A stretch of DNA of 64,000 bases from Paracentrotus lividus (taxonomy: Eukaryota > Echinodermata > Echinoidea > Camarodonta > Echinidae): positions 18,563,181 through 18,627,180 of the forward strand of contig CALNVZ010003426.1 in NCBI GenBank assembly GCA_940671915.1, given 5' to 3'. The notes beneath the pieces are model-generated. The model was not told the DNA's origin and did no database searches. It saw only the letters and a program-made list of their open reading frames with translations. Below, one piece after another: positions 11,933 through 23,438 of this stretch. The first letter of the stretch is position 1. Each line of letters begins with the position of its first letter. Made by a program: the position numbers and the translations under genes.

Positions 11933-12401
11933 AATTTCTCCTAATTCTTAATTTAAAAAAAGGTATAAATTGGATGGTGTTGACTCAGTGAATTTTTTCA
12001 TATTTTCTCAAATTTACAGAACTGGTTAAAACCACTAAGAAAAAGATAAGATCGAGGGGAAAGGAATTGAAATTTTCACATAAAATACAAGGTCATACAA
12101 TAAAAACAACATTGAAATTTCATAAAATAACATAGGCCTACTGGTAACTTAATAGGAAAACATAACTAAATTAGAATTATAATATTGAGGTAGATCCTCT
12201 AAACAACATTAACCGAACCAGAACAGAAGCTATATTAAAATTGTAATGATATTGAAAGAGCTCTTTCAATGCAATGACCTACCTACCTCCCACAAATCAG
12301 TGTCGAGAATAAGGCTAACAAAACGCTAATTTACAGAGATGACTTTTGCTCAATAACTCAAACTAGATTGAGAAACCGCAGCATCCTACTGCATCCCGAG
12401 A
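11933..12401. promoter_or_regulatory. 5' flank of the C6orf89-like gene
   Basis: This AT-rich interval lies between the start codon of the C6orf89-like gene and a LINE fragment. It must hold the proximal 5' UTR and possibly a 5' splice junction or promoter, but I see no clear TATA box or other decisive motif. No other gene is apparent. Confidence 0.35.
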
Positions 12402-13137
12402 ATGCTGTATGGGGTCGCCGTTCTCAGACTGTCCAAGAAGTCCATGGAAAAACTTGACTCTGCCCAGGCTCTGCTGTTTAAGAAACTCCTTGGTCTACCG
12501 AAGAGCGCGGCCAATGAAACAGTCTTCCTGCTGACCGGAGTCATCCCTCTCTCCCTTCAGGTCGAACTCAACACCCTCCTATCTCTAGGACAACTTGTCA
12601 CCCTACCCAGTGATAGGTACGAACACAGAGTTCTGCTGAATGCCCTGGCTACCAATATACCCTCCATCCCATACTGGAAACAACTCCTCATGAAGCTGAA
12701 CCTGCCTCCACTGTTGTCTGACTTCCCTGCATTCAGTTACCATCAATGGAAAAGGCTGTGCCGACAGGCCATCTACAAGTCACTCAACACACAAGTACGT
12801 GATGCTATTGAGGAAAAACACACTCTGGCACTGTGGAAACAACGCAACGACCTACCATCTCCGGCAATACTATTTCCAGCGGCTCTGCCTTCTCACCTCC
12901 GTCTAGCCTCGAGACTCCGCTCGCAACTCATGACAGGCACCTACCTAACTCAGCACAGATTGAACACCATTGGAAAGTCCTGCACCTCCACATGTAGACT
13001 ATGCATGAGCGAGGATGAAAGCACCACACACTTTGTTGCCTCCTGCACCGCCCTTGAAACAGAACGAACTGCACTCACTCGCCAGATCTCTGCACTTAAC
13101 CCTCCTGACGATGTTACCCAAGCTTTTACCACCCATG
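12402..13137 (+). pseudogene. LINE reverse-transcriptase ORF, C-terminal part
   Basis: An open frame of about 245 codons matches the region after the reverse-transcriptase domain of L2/CR1-like non-LTR elements. It has a YGVAVLRLSKKSMEKLD...LLGLPKSAANETVFLLTGV block, then a Cys/His cluster CRLCMSEDESTTHFVASC typical of the C-terminal end of these proteins. The N-terminal endonuclease and most of the reverse transcriptase are absent upstream, so it is 5'-truncated, as is usual for LINE copies. LINE similarity stops at 13137, where GGGGGCGTTTCACGAAACC begins; the likely 3' remainder appears at 20,628. Translation beyond 13137 is not LINE protein. An error-rich copy lies at about 15,680-16,380. 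Confidence 0.8.
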
Positions 13138-13795
13138 GGGGCGTTTCACGAAACCGTCATAAGTCTAACTTCTTGACTAAATCGGAGATAGTGAACAACT
13201 TGTCCACAAGCGGGTTCCACGAAGCCCTCTCTGACAAGATCAAGGACAACAAGCTGACTAAATACTTATGACAGCTCCGAACCTGTCATATCTTTTGGAG
13301 AGCGCTGATACGTCAATCAAACGCAATTTATGGCAAGCGATCAGTTTGGGTGAATTGTATTTGCCGCGACAATCTCGATTTTCTCGTTTTTGTTCATACA
13401 AAATGTGACAACCTCAGGATTTTGGTCTAATATGCAGAAAATAAATGGTTGTTAACAATTGAGTGCTTTTTATATCCAATAGAAGAAATAATATCTAGTA
13501 ATATATCCAATCAAGAAATAATTGATTGAGTAATGCGAAACATTATTTAGCCTACCATAAAGCTATATAAAGAGACGCGCAGAGACTACGGTTGGTAGTT
13601 AAAATCAATCTATTATCATGGGCGTATTCTGGGGGGGTTTCGGGCCCGGGCCCGGGGGCGCGCAGGGGGGGCGCGAAAGAGGAGGAAAAAGGGAGAAAGG
13701 AAAGAAAAAAAAAAAAAGGAGGAAAAAAAAAAGAAGGAAAAAAGAGGAGGGAGAGAAGAAAAAAAGAGAGAGAAAGGAAAAAAAGGGGAGGGGCG

Positions 13796-14575
13796 CCCTT
13801 AAAAAATAGGGGCGCCGATATCGAATGTAACTAAGGGCGCAAATTGACCTTAAACTTAGGGGGGCCAAATCGACCTAAAATTTAGGGGGGGGGTCGCCAA
13901 ATTGACCTGAAGGTGAGGGGGTGCCTAATTATATATAAACTTAGGGGCGCAATCGACCTTAAACTAAGTAAGGGGCGCCAAGATTGACCTTAAACTAAGG
14001 GGGCCAAATGAGCTTAACATAGGCGCCAATTGAGGTTAAACATAGGGCGCCAAATTGACCTGCAACATAGGTGGGGCACCGAATCGACTTATTTGGAGGG
14101 CAAATCGACCTTAATTTAGGGGCGCCAAATCGAACAATATATAGAGGGGCGCCAAAATCAGCTTCACGTGGGGGTGCCAAATTGACCTGAACTTAGGTGG
14201 GGCGGCCAATTGACTGCACATAGGTGGGAACCGAATCGAGCCTTAGATTGTAGAGGGTTGCGCCAAATCGACTTTAACTTAGGGGCAAATCGACTTTAAC
14301 TTAGGGGCGCAAATCGACCTTAGGATTTGGGAGAAGCGCAAAATCGACCTTAAACTTAGGGGCGCTAAATTGGACTTAAACTTTGAGGCGGGCCAATCGA
14401 TCTTAAATTAAGGACGCGGCAGATGTGAGCTCAAATGTAGGGGCGCCGAATTGACCTGAGACTTACGGGTGCCAAATTAATCTTAAACTTAGGGGCTCCA
14501 ACTATATCAACTATATCCTAAACATTACTTAGAGAGGGGTGCCGAATTTATCAGAAACTAAGGGGCCCAAATTGT
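13796..14575. repeat. GGGGCGCCAAATTGACC minisatellite
   Basis: About 25-35-bp units close to GGGGCGCCAAATTGACCTTA plus AACTTA run in tandem with variants (AATCGACC, TGACCTGAAC). A G/A-rich low-complexity tract with GGGCCCGGGCCCGGGGG lies just before (13,628-13,790). Further blocks lie at about 18,098-18,380, 18,540-18,760 and 19,025-19,230. Reverse-strand frames across it only repeat RSIWRP-like words and are not considered genes. Confidence 0.75.
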
Positions 14576-14778
14576 TTTTTTTAATTCCATGCCTCCTGGT
14601 TTGTATACACATAGCAAAATTTTCGCTCGCGCTTCGCGCTCGCATCATCTTTTCCCATTGAGTTATTACAATGTGTTCCTGAGAAATGCTTAAAATGTCC
14701 TGTTTTCTAATCATTTAAATACATAAAAATTTCCGTTCCCTCTTCGCACACGCCTATGTTTTTTTTTTTTTTTTTTTT

Positions 14779-17700
14779 TGAGAGAGATTTGAGAGAAAGA
14801 GCACTGCAACAGTAAAAAGAAATTACAATTATTAGACTGAACTCGACTCAGATCAACTTTCGTCTTGCACGCGGGAGAGTGAGTAACGCCACGTGGGACC
14901 TCGTCATGCCAGGATGTAGAGGATTTGAAGACGGAGATTCAAGGTAATGCTTGCTGGGCTTTGTGGTGACAATGATGACAATGAAAAACAAACACATCAA
15001 ACATCGCAGAATGACACCCTTTGCAATTTCTTGGCCCAGAACTTGTGAAGAACACGTCGTTTCTGCTTGACTCTCTTGAAGTGACTGAATAATGCATCAT
15101 CAGTCTCAGTGGTTTAAGCCATGTTGTCTAGCAACGGGTGTTAGACGCGTTGCATCTTGGGATCCACCTTCCTGGATAGTCCTTAGTCGAGACTTGATGT
15201 GTGGCTTGTGCATATTTCTAATTTCTTTATTTAAAAAAGGTTAACTTGGCATGGTGTTGATTAGTGATTTTTCTTCATATTTTGTCACAATTTACGAGAA
15301 CGTGGTTAAACTAACCATAAGAAAAAGTAGATCGAGGGGAAGGACTTGAATTTTACAATTAAATCAGGTCTACAATTAAAACAACATTGAAATTTCATAA
15401 CTATAGGCCTATCGTGTAACTTATAGAATACTCTAAATTAGAATTATATATTGAGGGTAGGCAATCCTCAAACATTAACCGAACCGATACAGAAGCATTA
15501 TTAAAATTGTAATGCTTATTTGAAAAGGCTCTCTTCAACTGTTCATCTACTACCTCCCCGATATGGTCGAGAATAGAGGTCAACAAAAACGCTCATTTTT
15601 ACAGAGATGACTTTTTGCTCAATAATCTCAACTATAGATTGACGAAACCGCAGCATCTATCTGCATTCCCGAGAATGCTATATGGGGTCGCCGTTCTCAG
15701 ATGTCCAAGAAGTCCATGGAAACAACTTGACTCTGCCAGGCTCTGCTGTTAAGAAACTCCTTGTTCTAGCCGAAGAGCGGCGGCCAATGAAACAAGTCTT
15801 CCTGCTGACCGGATCATCCCTTCTCCTTCAGGTCGAACTCAACACCCTCCTATCTCTAGGACAAACTTGTCACCCTATCCGTGATAGGTACGAACACAGA
15901 GTTCTGCTGAATGCCCTGGCTACAATATACCCTCCTCCCATACTGGAACAACTCCTCATGAAGCTGAACCTGCCTCACTGTTGTTGTACTTCCTGCATTC
16001 AGTTACCTCAATGGAACGGCGTGCCGGCAGCCTCTACAGGTCATCAACACACAAGTACGTGATGCTATTGAGGAAAACACACTCTGGCACTGTGGAAACA
16101 ACGCAACGACCTACCATCTCCGGCAATACTATTTTCCAGCGGCTCTGCCTTACTCACCTCCGTCTAGCCTGGACTCCCGCTGCAACTCATGACAGGCACC
16201 TACTAACTCGCACAGATTGAACACCATTGGAAAGTCCTGCACTCCACATTAGACTATGGCATGAGCGAGGATGAAAGCACCACACACTTTGTTGCCCCAT
16301 CACCGCCCTTGAAACGAACGAACTGCACTCATCGCCAGATCTCTGCACTTAACCCTCCTGACGATGTTACCCACAAGCTTTTACACACCCTGATGGGGCG
16401 TTTCACGAAACCCGTCAATAAGTCTAACTTCTTGACTAAATCGGAGATAGTGAATCAAACTTGTCCACACACGGTTCCACGAAGCCCTCTCTGACAAGTC
16501 AAGGACAAACAGCTGACTAAATATTATCGACAGCTCCGAACCTGTCATATCTTTTGGAGGAGCGTGATACGCTCAAATCAAAGCAATTTATGGCAACGCG
16601 ATCAGTTGGGCTGAATTGTATTTGCCGCGACAATCTCGATTTCTCGTTTTTTTTCATACAAAATGTGACAACCTCAGCGCATTTTGTGTCTAATATGCTA
16701 GAAAATAAATGGTTGTTAACAATTCGGTGCTTTTTAATATCAAATAAAGATAATAATAATCTAGTAATATATCCAAGTCAAGAATAATATTGAGTAAATT
16801 GCGAACTTATTTAGCCTGCCATAAAGTTATATAAGAGACGCCGCAGGCGACGTTGGTAGTTAAAACATCTATTATCATGGGCGTACTTCTGGGGGGTGTT
16901 TACGGGCCCCGGGCCGGGGCAAGGGGGGGGGCAGCCGAAAAGAGGAGGAAAAAGGGGAAAGGATAAGAAAAAAAAAGAAAAAGGAGAAAAAGAAAAAAAA
17001 AGGAAAAGGGAAGGAAGAAAAAAAAGAGAGCAGAGAAAGGAAAAAAAGGGGGAGGGGCGCCCTTAAAAAAAATAGGGGCAGCCTAAATCGACAGTAAACT
17101 AAGGGGCGCAAATTTGACCTTAAACTTAAGGGGGCGCCAATTATCGACCTAAAATTTAGGGGAATGGGGGTGGCCGCCAAATTGAACCTGAAGGTGGAGG
17201 GGGTGCCTAAATGATATTAAACTTAGGAGGAGCGCGCGAATCGACCTTAAACTAAGTAAGGGCGCCAATTTGACCTTAAACTAAGGGGGCCAAATTGAAG
17301 CTTAAACATAGGGTCGCCAAATTGAGCTCTAAACATAAGCGGGCGCCAAATTGACCTGCAACATAGGTGGGGCACCGAATCGACCTTAGATTTGAGGGGC
17401 GCCAAATCGACTTAAATTTTAGGGGGCGCCAATCGAACTTATATAGAGGAGGCGCCAAAATCAAGCTTACACGTGGGTTGGTGCCAAATTGACTGAACTT
17501 AGGTGGGGCGCCAAAATGACTGCAACATAGGTGGGACACCGAATCGACCTTAGATTTATGTGAGGGTGCGCCACACCTCGACTTTAAACTTAGGGCGCCA
17601 AATCGACTTTAACTTCGGGGCCCAAATCGACTCCTTTAGATTTGGGATGAGAGCGCAAAATCGACCTTAAACTTAGGAGGCGCTAAATTGGACTTAACTT

Positions 17701-18097
17701 GAGGGCGCGCCAAATCGATCTTAAATTAAAGGACCCAGATTGAGCTTCATAAGTAGGGGCGCGAATTGACCTGAGCTTACGGTTGCAAATTTATCTTAAC
17801 TAGGGCTCACACTATATACAACTATATTCCTAAACATTACTTAGAGAGCGAGGTGCCGAATTATCAGAAGAAACTAAGCGGGCCCAAATTGTTTTTTTAA
17901 TTCCATGCCTCTGGTTTGTATACACATAGCAAAATTTTCGCGTCGCGCTTCGGTCGCCGCATCATCTTTTCCCATTTGAGTTATTACAATGTGTTCTGAG
18001 AATGCTTAAAATGTCTGTTTTCTAATCATTTAAATACATAAAAATTTCCGTTCCCTTCTCGCACTACGCCTATGTTTTTTTTTTTTTTTTTTTTTTC
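14779..18097. other. Error-rich duplicate of 11,509-14,778 (probable assembly artefact)
   Basis: This block repeats, in order and orientation, the first coding exon of the C6orf89-like gene, its 5' flank, the LINE fragment, the insertion edge, the minisatellite and the final poly-T. The two copies differ mainly by single-base insertions and deletions spread evenly through coding and non-coding DNA, with few clean substitutions. The junction follows a poly-T at 14,758-14,778, and the copy ends at a matching poly-T at 18,075-18,097. Evenly spread indels are what uncorrected long-read sequence looks like. Broken frames here should not be annotated as genes. Confidence 0.75.
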
Positions 18098-19925
18098 CCA
18101 TTTCAAATTGATCTTCAACTTATTAGCTTGCACCAAATTGACATTACACGTACAGGCGCTCAAATGACCTGAAAGTTATGGGGGGCTCAGAATTGAAGTT
18201 AAGGGGGCAGTCAAATCGATTTATTAAATTAGGGGCGCCAAATGAGCTTACACGAAATAGGGCGCCCAAATTGATCTGAAACTAAGGGGCGCGATTTACC
18301 CGAATACTAAAGGGGGCAAACAAATTAATCTTTTTAAAATATGGTCTCTATCGAAACTAGAGCAAAATTTCAAAAATTCATGCATCCGGTTTTGTATATT
18401 CCATAGAAAAATTTCGCAGTCCGCGCTTCGCACTCGCATATTTTTTCCTACTTACCAGAATTAACATTTGGGATTTTTTTAATAAACCAACATAAAATTA
18501 ATTTCGATTTATTCTGAATTTCACGTTACATTATTTTCATTTCAAATTGACCTAAATGTTTAGGCGGAGCCGACAATTGTCTGAAGTTAAGTACGGTGCA
18601 AATTAATCTTAAACTTAGGGAGCGCTAAATTAGCTTAATGTAGGGGCGTCAAATTGACTGAGACTTACTTATGCAAATTTTATCCTGAACTTAGGGAGCT
18701 GTTGCGAATATCCCGAAATTTAAGGGGCACACATTGGCATTTGAAATATATATGGTCTCTTCAAAATTTTAAATTCCCCTGGTCTTGTATACATAGCAAA
18801 ATTTTTGGGCTCGCGCTACGCGCTCGACATATTTTTTTCCCAATGAGTTAATGTTGTGTTCCTAGAGGAACGCATACAATGTCTTTTTTCTAACCATTTC
18901 AAAGACATCAAATTTTTGCTCGCGCTTTGCGCTCGCCTGGTGTTTTTCCTTTTACCTGAACTTTACATTATGGGATACTAATCAATCAGATATTTAAATT
19001 TATATTTGAATACAGTTACATTTATTTTTGCATTTTTCAAATTGACCTGAACTAAGGGGCACCAAATTGAATTTTAAACCCAGGACATCAAATTGACCTA
19101 GACTATATCATGTATGGCGCATTTCAATCTAAAATTTAGGGGGGCCGCCACATGATCTTATCCTTAGTTGGCGCCAAATTGAGCTTAAACTTAGGGGCGC
19201 CAAATTTATCTTAAACTAGGGGAAGCAGAATTATAGATAGATAGATAGATAGATAGATAGATGTTTCATCTTTCTTCATATGTAAAATTACTGGGCAACA
19301 TATTGGTCTTTAAATTTATGGAGGCCAAATTGATCCTAACTTCTGGTCTCTATTACATAAAGCAAATTTTCGCTCGCGCTTTGCGCTCGCTGTCATTTTC
19401 CAAGGAGTTATATCATTGTGTTCCTGAGGAATGCATAAAATGTCACGTTTTCAGATCATTCCCATACATCAAATTCTGCTCGCGATTCACGCTCGCCTAT
19501 TTTTTTTCTTCTTGTAAGCAGATTATGAGGATTCTGAACAACAAAACATTAATTTACATTCGATTTCACATTACTTAATGGACAAATTTCACATGATTTT
19601 ATATGGCTTGCTTTCAAATCATTTAGATGGACTAATTATAGCTCCCGTTCATATGATATTCCGATGAAGAGCAAACAAATTTGAAACCTTAATTGCTTAG
19701 AATTCTTTGCTTCGGATCGTAAGAGGGGGGAAGAAAATCTGATCGCGCTCTCGCGCTCGTATTTAGAATTATTAGTATTTTCATCTATGCGGTATACCTC
19801 ATATTCCTAGAATTCTTTTCCATGAACTCACCATTAAAAAAAAAAAAAAAAAAAAAAAACTTTCAAATAATTATTCTTTAAAATCTTCAACGTGCATTTA
19901 AGCCATAGGCCATATGTTTGCCTGG

Positions 19926-19960
<35 letters not shown>

Positions 19961-20101
19961 GGGGGGGGGGGGCCATATTTGAAAAAGTACACAGGGCGCC
20001 AAAAAATCACGTCGGGCCCCCCGGGGTGCAAATCCTGGATACGCGCCTGTTATCAGTCCCAAAATAAGTAATTTTGAATATCTTTTTTTAAAATTACATA
20101 T
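18098..20101. repeat. Satellite-rich continuation with GCTCGCGCTTCGCGCTCGC motifs
   Basis: Minisatellite blocks alternate with a longer unit containing AAATTTTCGCTCGCGCTT and GCGCTCGC, then TTTTTCC...GAGTTA...TGTGTTCCTGAG. The hairpin-forming CGCGCTTCGCG-type motif recurs near 18,420, 18,810, 18,920, 19,375, 19,480 and 19,745. A (GATA)n tract lies at 19,235-19,262. From 19,926 a run of about 45 G (one A) is followed by a segment ending in GGATACGCGCC. No gene is seen. Confidence 0.65.
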
Positions 20102-20126
20102 NNNNNNNNNNNNNNNNNNNNNNNNN
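20102..20126. other. Assembly gap (25 N)
   Basis: Twenty-five unknown bases separate the satellite-rich block from cleaner sequence. The round size suggests a placeholder, so the true distance between the two sides is unknown. Confidence 0.95.
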
Positions 20127-20627
20127 GCACTATTGATTTCTTTTTGTCAGCAAACAGAAAATTTAGGAAAAACCTCAATCTAGCTCCATTTTCAGCTAGC
20201 ATACTTTTTTATAGTCCGATTTACGAAACTATCAAATTAGCGCATCCGGGGGTACCCATCTCGTGTTCTGACGTGGTCTTATTAATTTCATGATTGACAC
20301 CTTCTAAATATATGCAGTAAGGAACATTGTGCGTTTTAATACACATTATATAAATTATACATAATTTTATGAGTTTTCATACTGTTATTGACCGATTTTA
20401 TCACTTCAATTTTCGATAATATTGAAAATTTTGCTAAACCACAATTTCTAAATATCGAAGAAACCGTGATTAAGGCTATTACTCGATGACATCATCTCCG
20501 ATAATATCGATATTACAAATTGTCTAGCTTGGAAGAGCTTCATGTAACCGACTTAGTAAGATTGGAGCTAACTACGTGGTTGGCGGATAAAGATATGACT
20601 AACTTGTCCATGGTTTCGTGAAACGCC

Positions 20628-20860
20628 CCCCATGATTCTACCACGGCACAAGCATTTTATTTCCTTTCCTGACACTACCCACCCAAATGTCTACCAATAT
20701 AACAACCCACTGCCTACGTTACAACTTACATCCTCAAAATTCATCATGTACGGCTTAATAAACTCTCACAGCTCGACAACCAACCTGCGGGAAGCCGCTG
20801 ATCTCCGTAAACCGGAGGAAGAACAACCAAGAAGAAGGATTTCAGGTGAGGAAAACATCC
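20628..20860 (+). mobile_element. Probable 3' remainder of the split LINE
   Basis: Directly after the inverse GGTTTCGTGAAACGCCCC end, the sequence resumes with ATTCTACCACGGC. It then runs to GCTGATCTCC, a short loop, GGAGGAAGAACAACC and AAGAAGAAGG. A hairpin of CTGATCTCC/GGAGGAA followed by an AAG-rich tail also closes the separate LINE tail at 21,540-21,815. This supports reading the segment as a LINE 3' end rather than as a host exon, although AAGAAGGATTTCAG|GTGAGG also looks like a splice donor. Confidence 0.5.
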
Positions 20861-22240
20861 GTGTTCAAGAGGGAAATTCCCTTTTTCACAACAACGCAGG
20901 TAAACAAAAGAGGGCGGCAGATATAACAAAAAAAAAAATCTGTGCTCACTTTTTCTCCAGCCTCGACAAACGACAAGAGATGTTCAGAAGTGGTGAATTA
21001 AGGTTCGAATTTAATTTTAAACATAAAATAATACATTTATATGACTTATTGATTTACATGTGTGATGATGTGATATTGTGGCGTACGTTTTGGTGGTCGT
21101 TTTGTAAATTTTCATGAATAAGATCTTTTGATTAGTCCCACACATTCGAATGTGTGTTGGTTATTATTTATGATTCAGTGAACTTGTTCGATTATGTGAG
21201 TGTTGCGCGATCTTATACGGTAACGGGGAGGGGGGTTACCGACAGATGCTTCCGCAATAATTTTTCTTAAAAGATATTAGAAGGCAATTCCTCAGGGATA
21301 ATCATTCTGCGGAATTTCTTATGTGTCAATTCCTCTGCAAAACAAAAATATACTTTGCCAAAATTTGCTCTGCCATTTGTGCCAACATTTTCTCACTGAT
21401 TTATATTGCCCAATTGACACTGACAGACAAGAGCTGCTGGACAGTTGCTCCACTGACATTATTTTTCCCCGGTTATAATTTTTCCTCTGTCCGACAAATT
21501 CTCTCTCTGAGCCCTGCAACATTTGTTCAGCCAACAATTGATCTGCGACACTTACTTCAAGTTCATCTACAAAAAAGATGAATGCGACAATTTCTCCACG
21601 CTATCTCTCTTACCAACTCTCCAATCCCATACCCTCTGTGGAAAAGAATGGTGAAAAGCACAACACTGCAACAAGCAGAGCTTCACAGAGTTGCATTAAC
21701 CAGGCATTAGCAACCAAGTCCTCCCTGTCAGCATGAGAGTAACTAGCTACATCGCGCAACGACAGTTGCTGATCTCCAACATCACTGGAGGAATAAGAAG
21801 AAGAAGAAGAAGAAGTTATAAACTTAGCAGTTATAAATTATGTTTGAGGGGAAGAATCTTTATATTAAATCACTATTTTGGGGAATCATATGAAATCAAA
21901 TTTTAAATAACTTTGGGACTTCACTTGCCTATATATCTTTAAAAAAAAATAAAAATGAAAAATTGTCAAAGCTTCAATCTTTCTAGACAGCAGAAAGGAT
22001 TAAATCATTATTTCTTGGCGATATGAAAATAAAGCATTGAATGCCATGTTTTCAAGTGACCATACATCAAACAAAGCAATCTTGTTTTCCTTCCAGTACT
22101 ATGTCAAGTATAGAGTAAACTTATTTCTAAAAATGTTTTTGAATGAAAATTCACCTTGCGCTTGAATATAAATGTTAGTTCGGGTGGGGAATAACTTGAA
22201 ATTATATGGTTTTGCATGATCTTGTTTTCCTTGTTTACAC
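20861..22240. other. Intergenic stretch with a second LINE tail
   Basis: No gene is recognised. At about 21,540-21,815 a LINE 3' tail is visible: cloning-like text of a degenerated coding end (ACTGCAACAAGCAGAGC, GTCAGCATGAGAGTAACT), then GCTGATCTCC...GGAGGAATAAG and an (AAG)n run. The rest is AT-rich and featureless. Confidence 0.45.
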
Positions 22241-22279
22241 ATTTTCAGGTTTGCTTTTCCAGACCTCTGTTGATGAAAG

Positions 22280-22935
22280 ATGCTGCCACCATTACGGCGT
22301 TTGATAAAGATTTACTGCCAACAGTGTCAGACGTTGCTTCTCACATATTACAAAGGAGGCTCAGGTGAGACAACCCATATGTACGCTAGCAGCAAAACCA
22401 AGTCAAGACTGGAGAGATTTTCTCGTGAAGACTAACACGTCCCAAGGATTTTTCTGCCATAGGGAAAAAAAATCAGGAGTGTTTTTATTTACTTGTTTTT
22501 TCATGATATTGGAGTCAAATTTATTGAAAACATATTCTCTGATAAATATCACTACACAGAAATAAAGGGGAGCTTCAATTTAGAGTTGATATCTATTGCA
22601 AAAAGTAGAAAACCTTTGGGGAAAACCAATGGACCAAGTTGCAAAACCTGTTACCCATAGACCAACTTGTACTACAAGGTCAAAACCAACCCTTATGCAA
22701 TGAACCTACATATGCATGCAGTAGTAAGCAAAAGAGAAAATGTAGAACAGGATCCTACTAGGAAGCAAAAATTGCTTGAAAAGGTAGTTAATTTAAAGAG
22801 AAAAGGCTGGCGCGTATCCAGGTTTTTGCACCCCTGGGGGGCCCGACGTGGTTTTGGCGCCCCCAGTAGTACACCCATTTTTTTTTCCATCACAAATAGC
22901 GAGCAAAAAGGTATATTAAAATTTTTTTCACTCAC

Positions 22936-22984
<49 letters not shown>

Positions 22985-23438
22985 AATACGCGCATAAAAA
23001 CAAAGGATAGTGAATTCCGAGAGGAGATTGAATTTATGGTATGGTATATTTTTTTGAATATTTCGTGTCAAATTTGACAACTTACCTTTCTGTGTCTCTA
23101 AAAAAAGTGATTTGTTAATTTATTTATTGTATTTTATTTATTTATTATTATTTTTTTTTTTGGGGGGGTGGGTTCTAGCTAGCTTGACTAGCATAATCTT
23201 ACTTCTACAATGTATTGGCATTGGTATATTGTCATTGCTATTGATAAATCAAATTATATCAATATTGATTTCTGATCACAAAGGAGGCCTTGTCAAGTGT
23301 TTCCTGGAGCGAACCAAGGACACCCTCACCAAGGCTCCAGGCATCTGTCCTGAATGTGGGTCAAAGTTTGGTCGTCCTACTGTCATCAGAAACAAGCCAG
23401 CTCTGAAGATCGTAGGGGGCAAAGTCTACTGGAGATAG
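22280..23438 (+). CDS. Small four-cysteine zinc-ribbon protein (79 aa, two exons)
   Basis: Coding exons are 22280-22364 and 23284-23438. Joining them across CTCAG|GTGAGA and CACAAAG|GAGGCC keeps one frame and gives 79 residues. It starts MLPPLRRLIKIYCQQCQTLL and ends ALKIVGGKVYWR. CxxC at residues 13-16 and CPEC at 50-53 would form a treble-clef or ribbon-type zinc site, with an extra Cys at 34. The middle carries KGGSGGLVKCFLERTKD. The start codon at 22280 is the only ATG in this frame near the acceptor (TTTTCAG at 22248 or TTCCAG at 22262), so a 5' UTR exon probably lies upstream. A polyadenylation signal AATAAA lies at 23,559, about 120 bases after the stop. I cannot name a characterised family. 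RECQL starts 400 bases downstream on the same strand. The intron contains a C45 tract. Confidence 0.7.
22806..22995. mobile_element. Short element with GCGCGTATCC end and long C tract
   Basis: GGCGCGTATCCAGGTTTTTG and CACCCCTGGGGGGCCCGACG are followed by an A/T-rich part, a C45 tract (about 22,939-22,983) and GAATACGCGC. The inverse of the same head (GGGCCCCCCGGGGTGCAAATCCTGGATACGCGCC) lies at about 20,015-20,048, beside the long G run at 19,926. Both copies therefore couple the same unique sequence to a long G/C homopolymer. They are non-coding. Confidence 0.55.

Larger units (their letters stand above)
13138..20627. mobile_element. Large insertion with GGGGCGTTTCACGAAACC inverted ends, filled with satellite
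   Basis: The left edge (13138) reads GGGGCGTTTCACGAAACC and the right edge (about 20,607-20,627) carries the inverse GGTTTCGTGAAACGCCCC. CATG is found just outside both edges. The left flank is LINE coding sequence and the right flank looks like a LINE 3' end, so the insertion splits one LINE. The interior contains minisatellite blocks and GCTCGCGCTTCGCGCTCGC motifs and shows no transposase frame. The true length is uncertain because 14,779-18,097 appears to be an assembly artefact and there is an N gap at 20,102. Confidence 0.5.

Noticed and set aside
13605-14180. Frames rich in Arg-Ser-Ile-Trp-Arg-Pro or Lys/Arg/Glu
   Set aside because: They follow the minisatellite and the A/G-rich tract and shift with every unit.
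15682-16494. Three LINE-like frames in succession
   Set aside because: They are the error-rich duplicate of the LINE fragment at 12,402-13,137, not a second LINE copy.
20746-20845. Possible first exon (MYGLINSHSSTTNLREAADL) with a good donor
   Set aside because: It would join in phase with 23,284, but it lies in what looks like a LINE 3' end, and the exon at 22,280 joins better and supplies the missing Cys pair.
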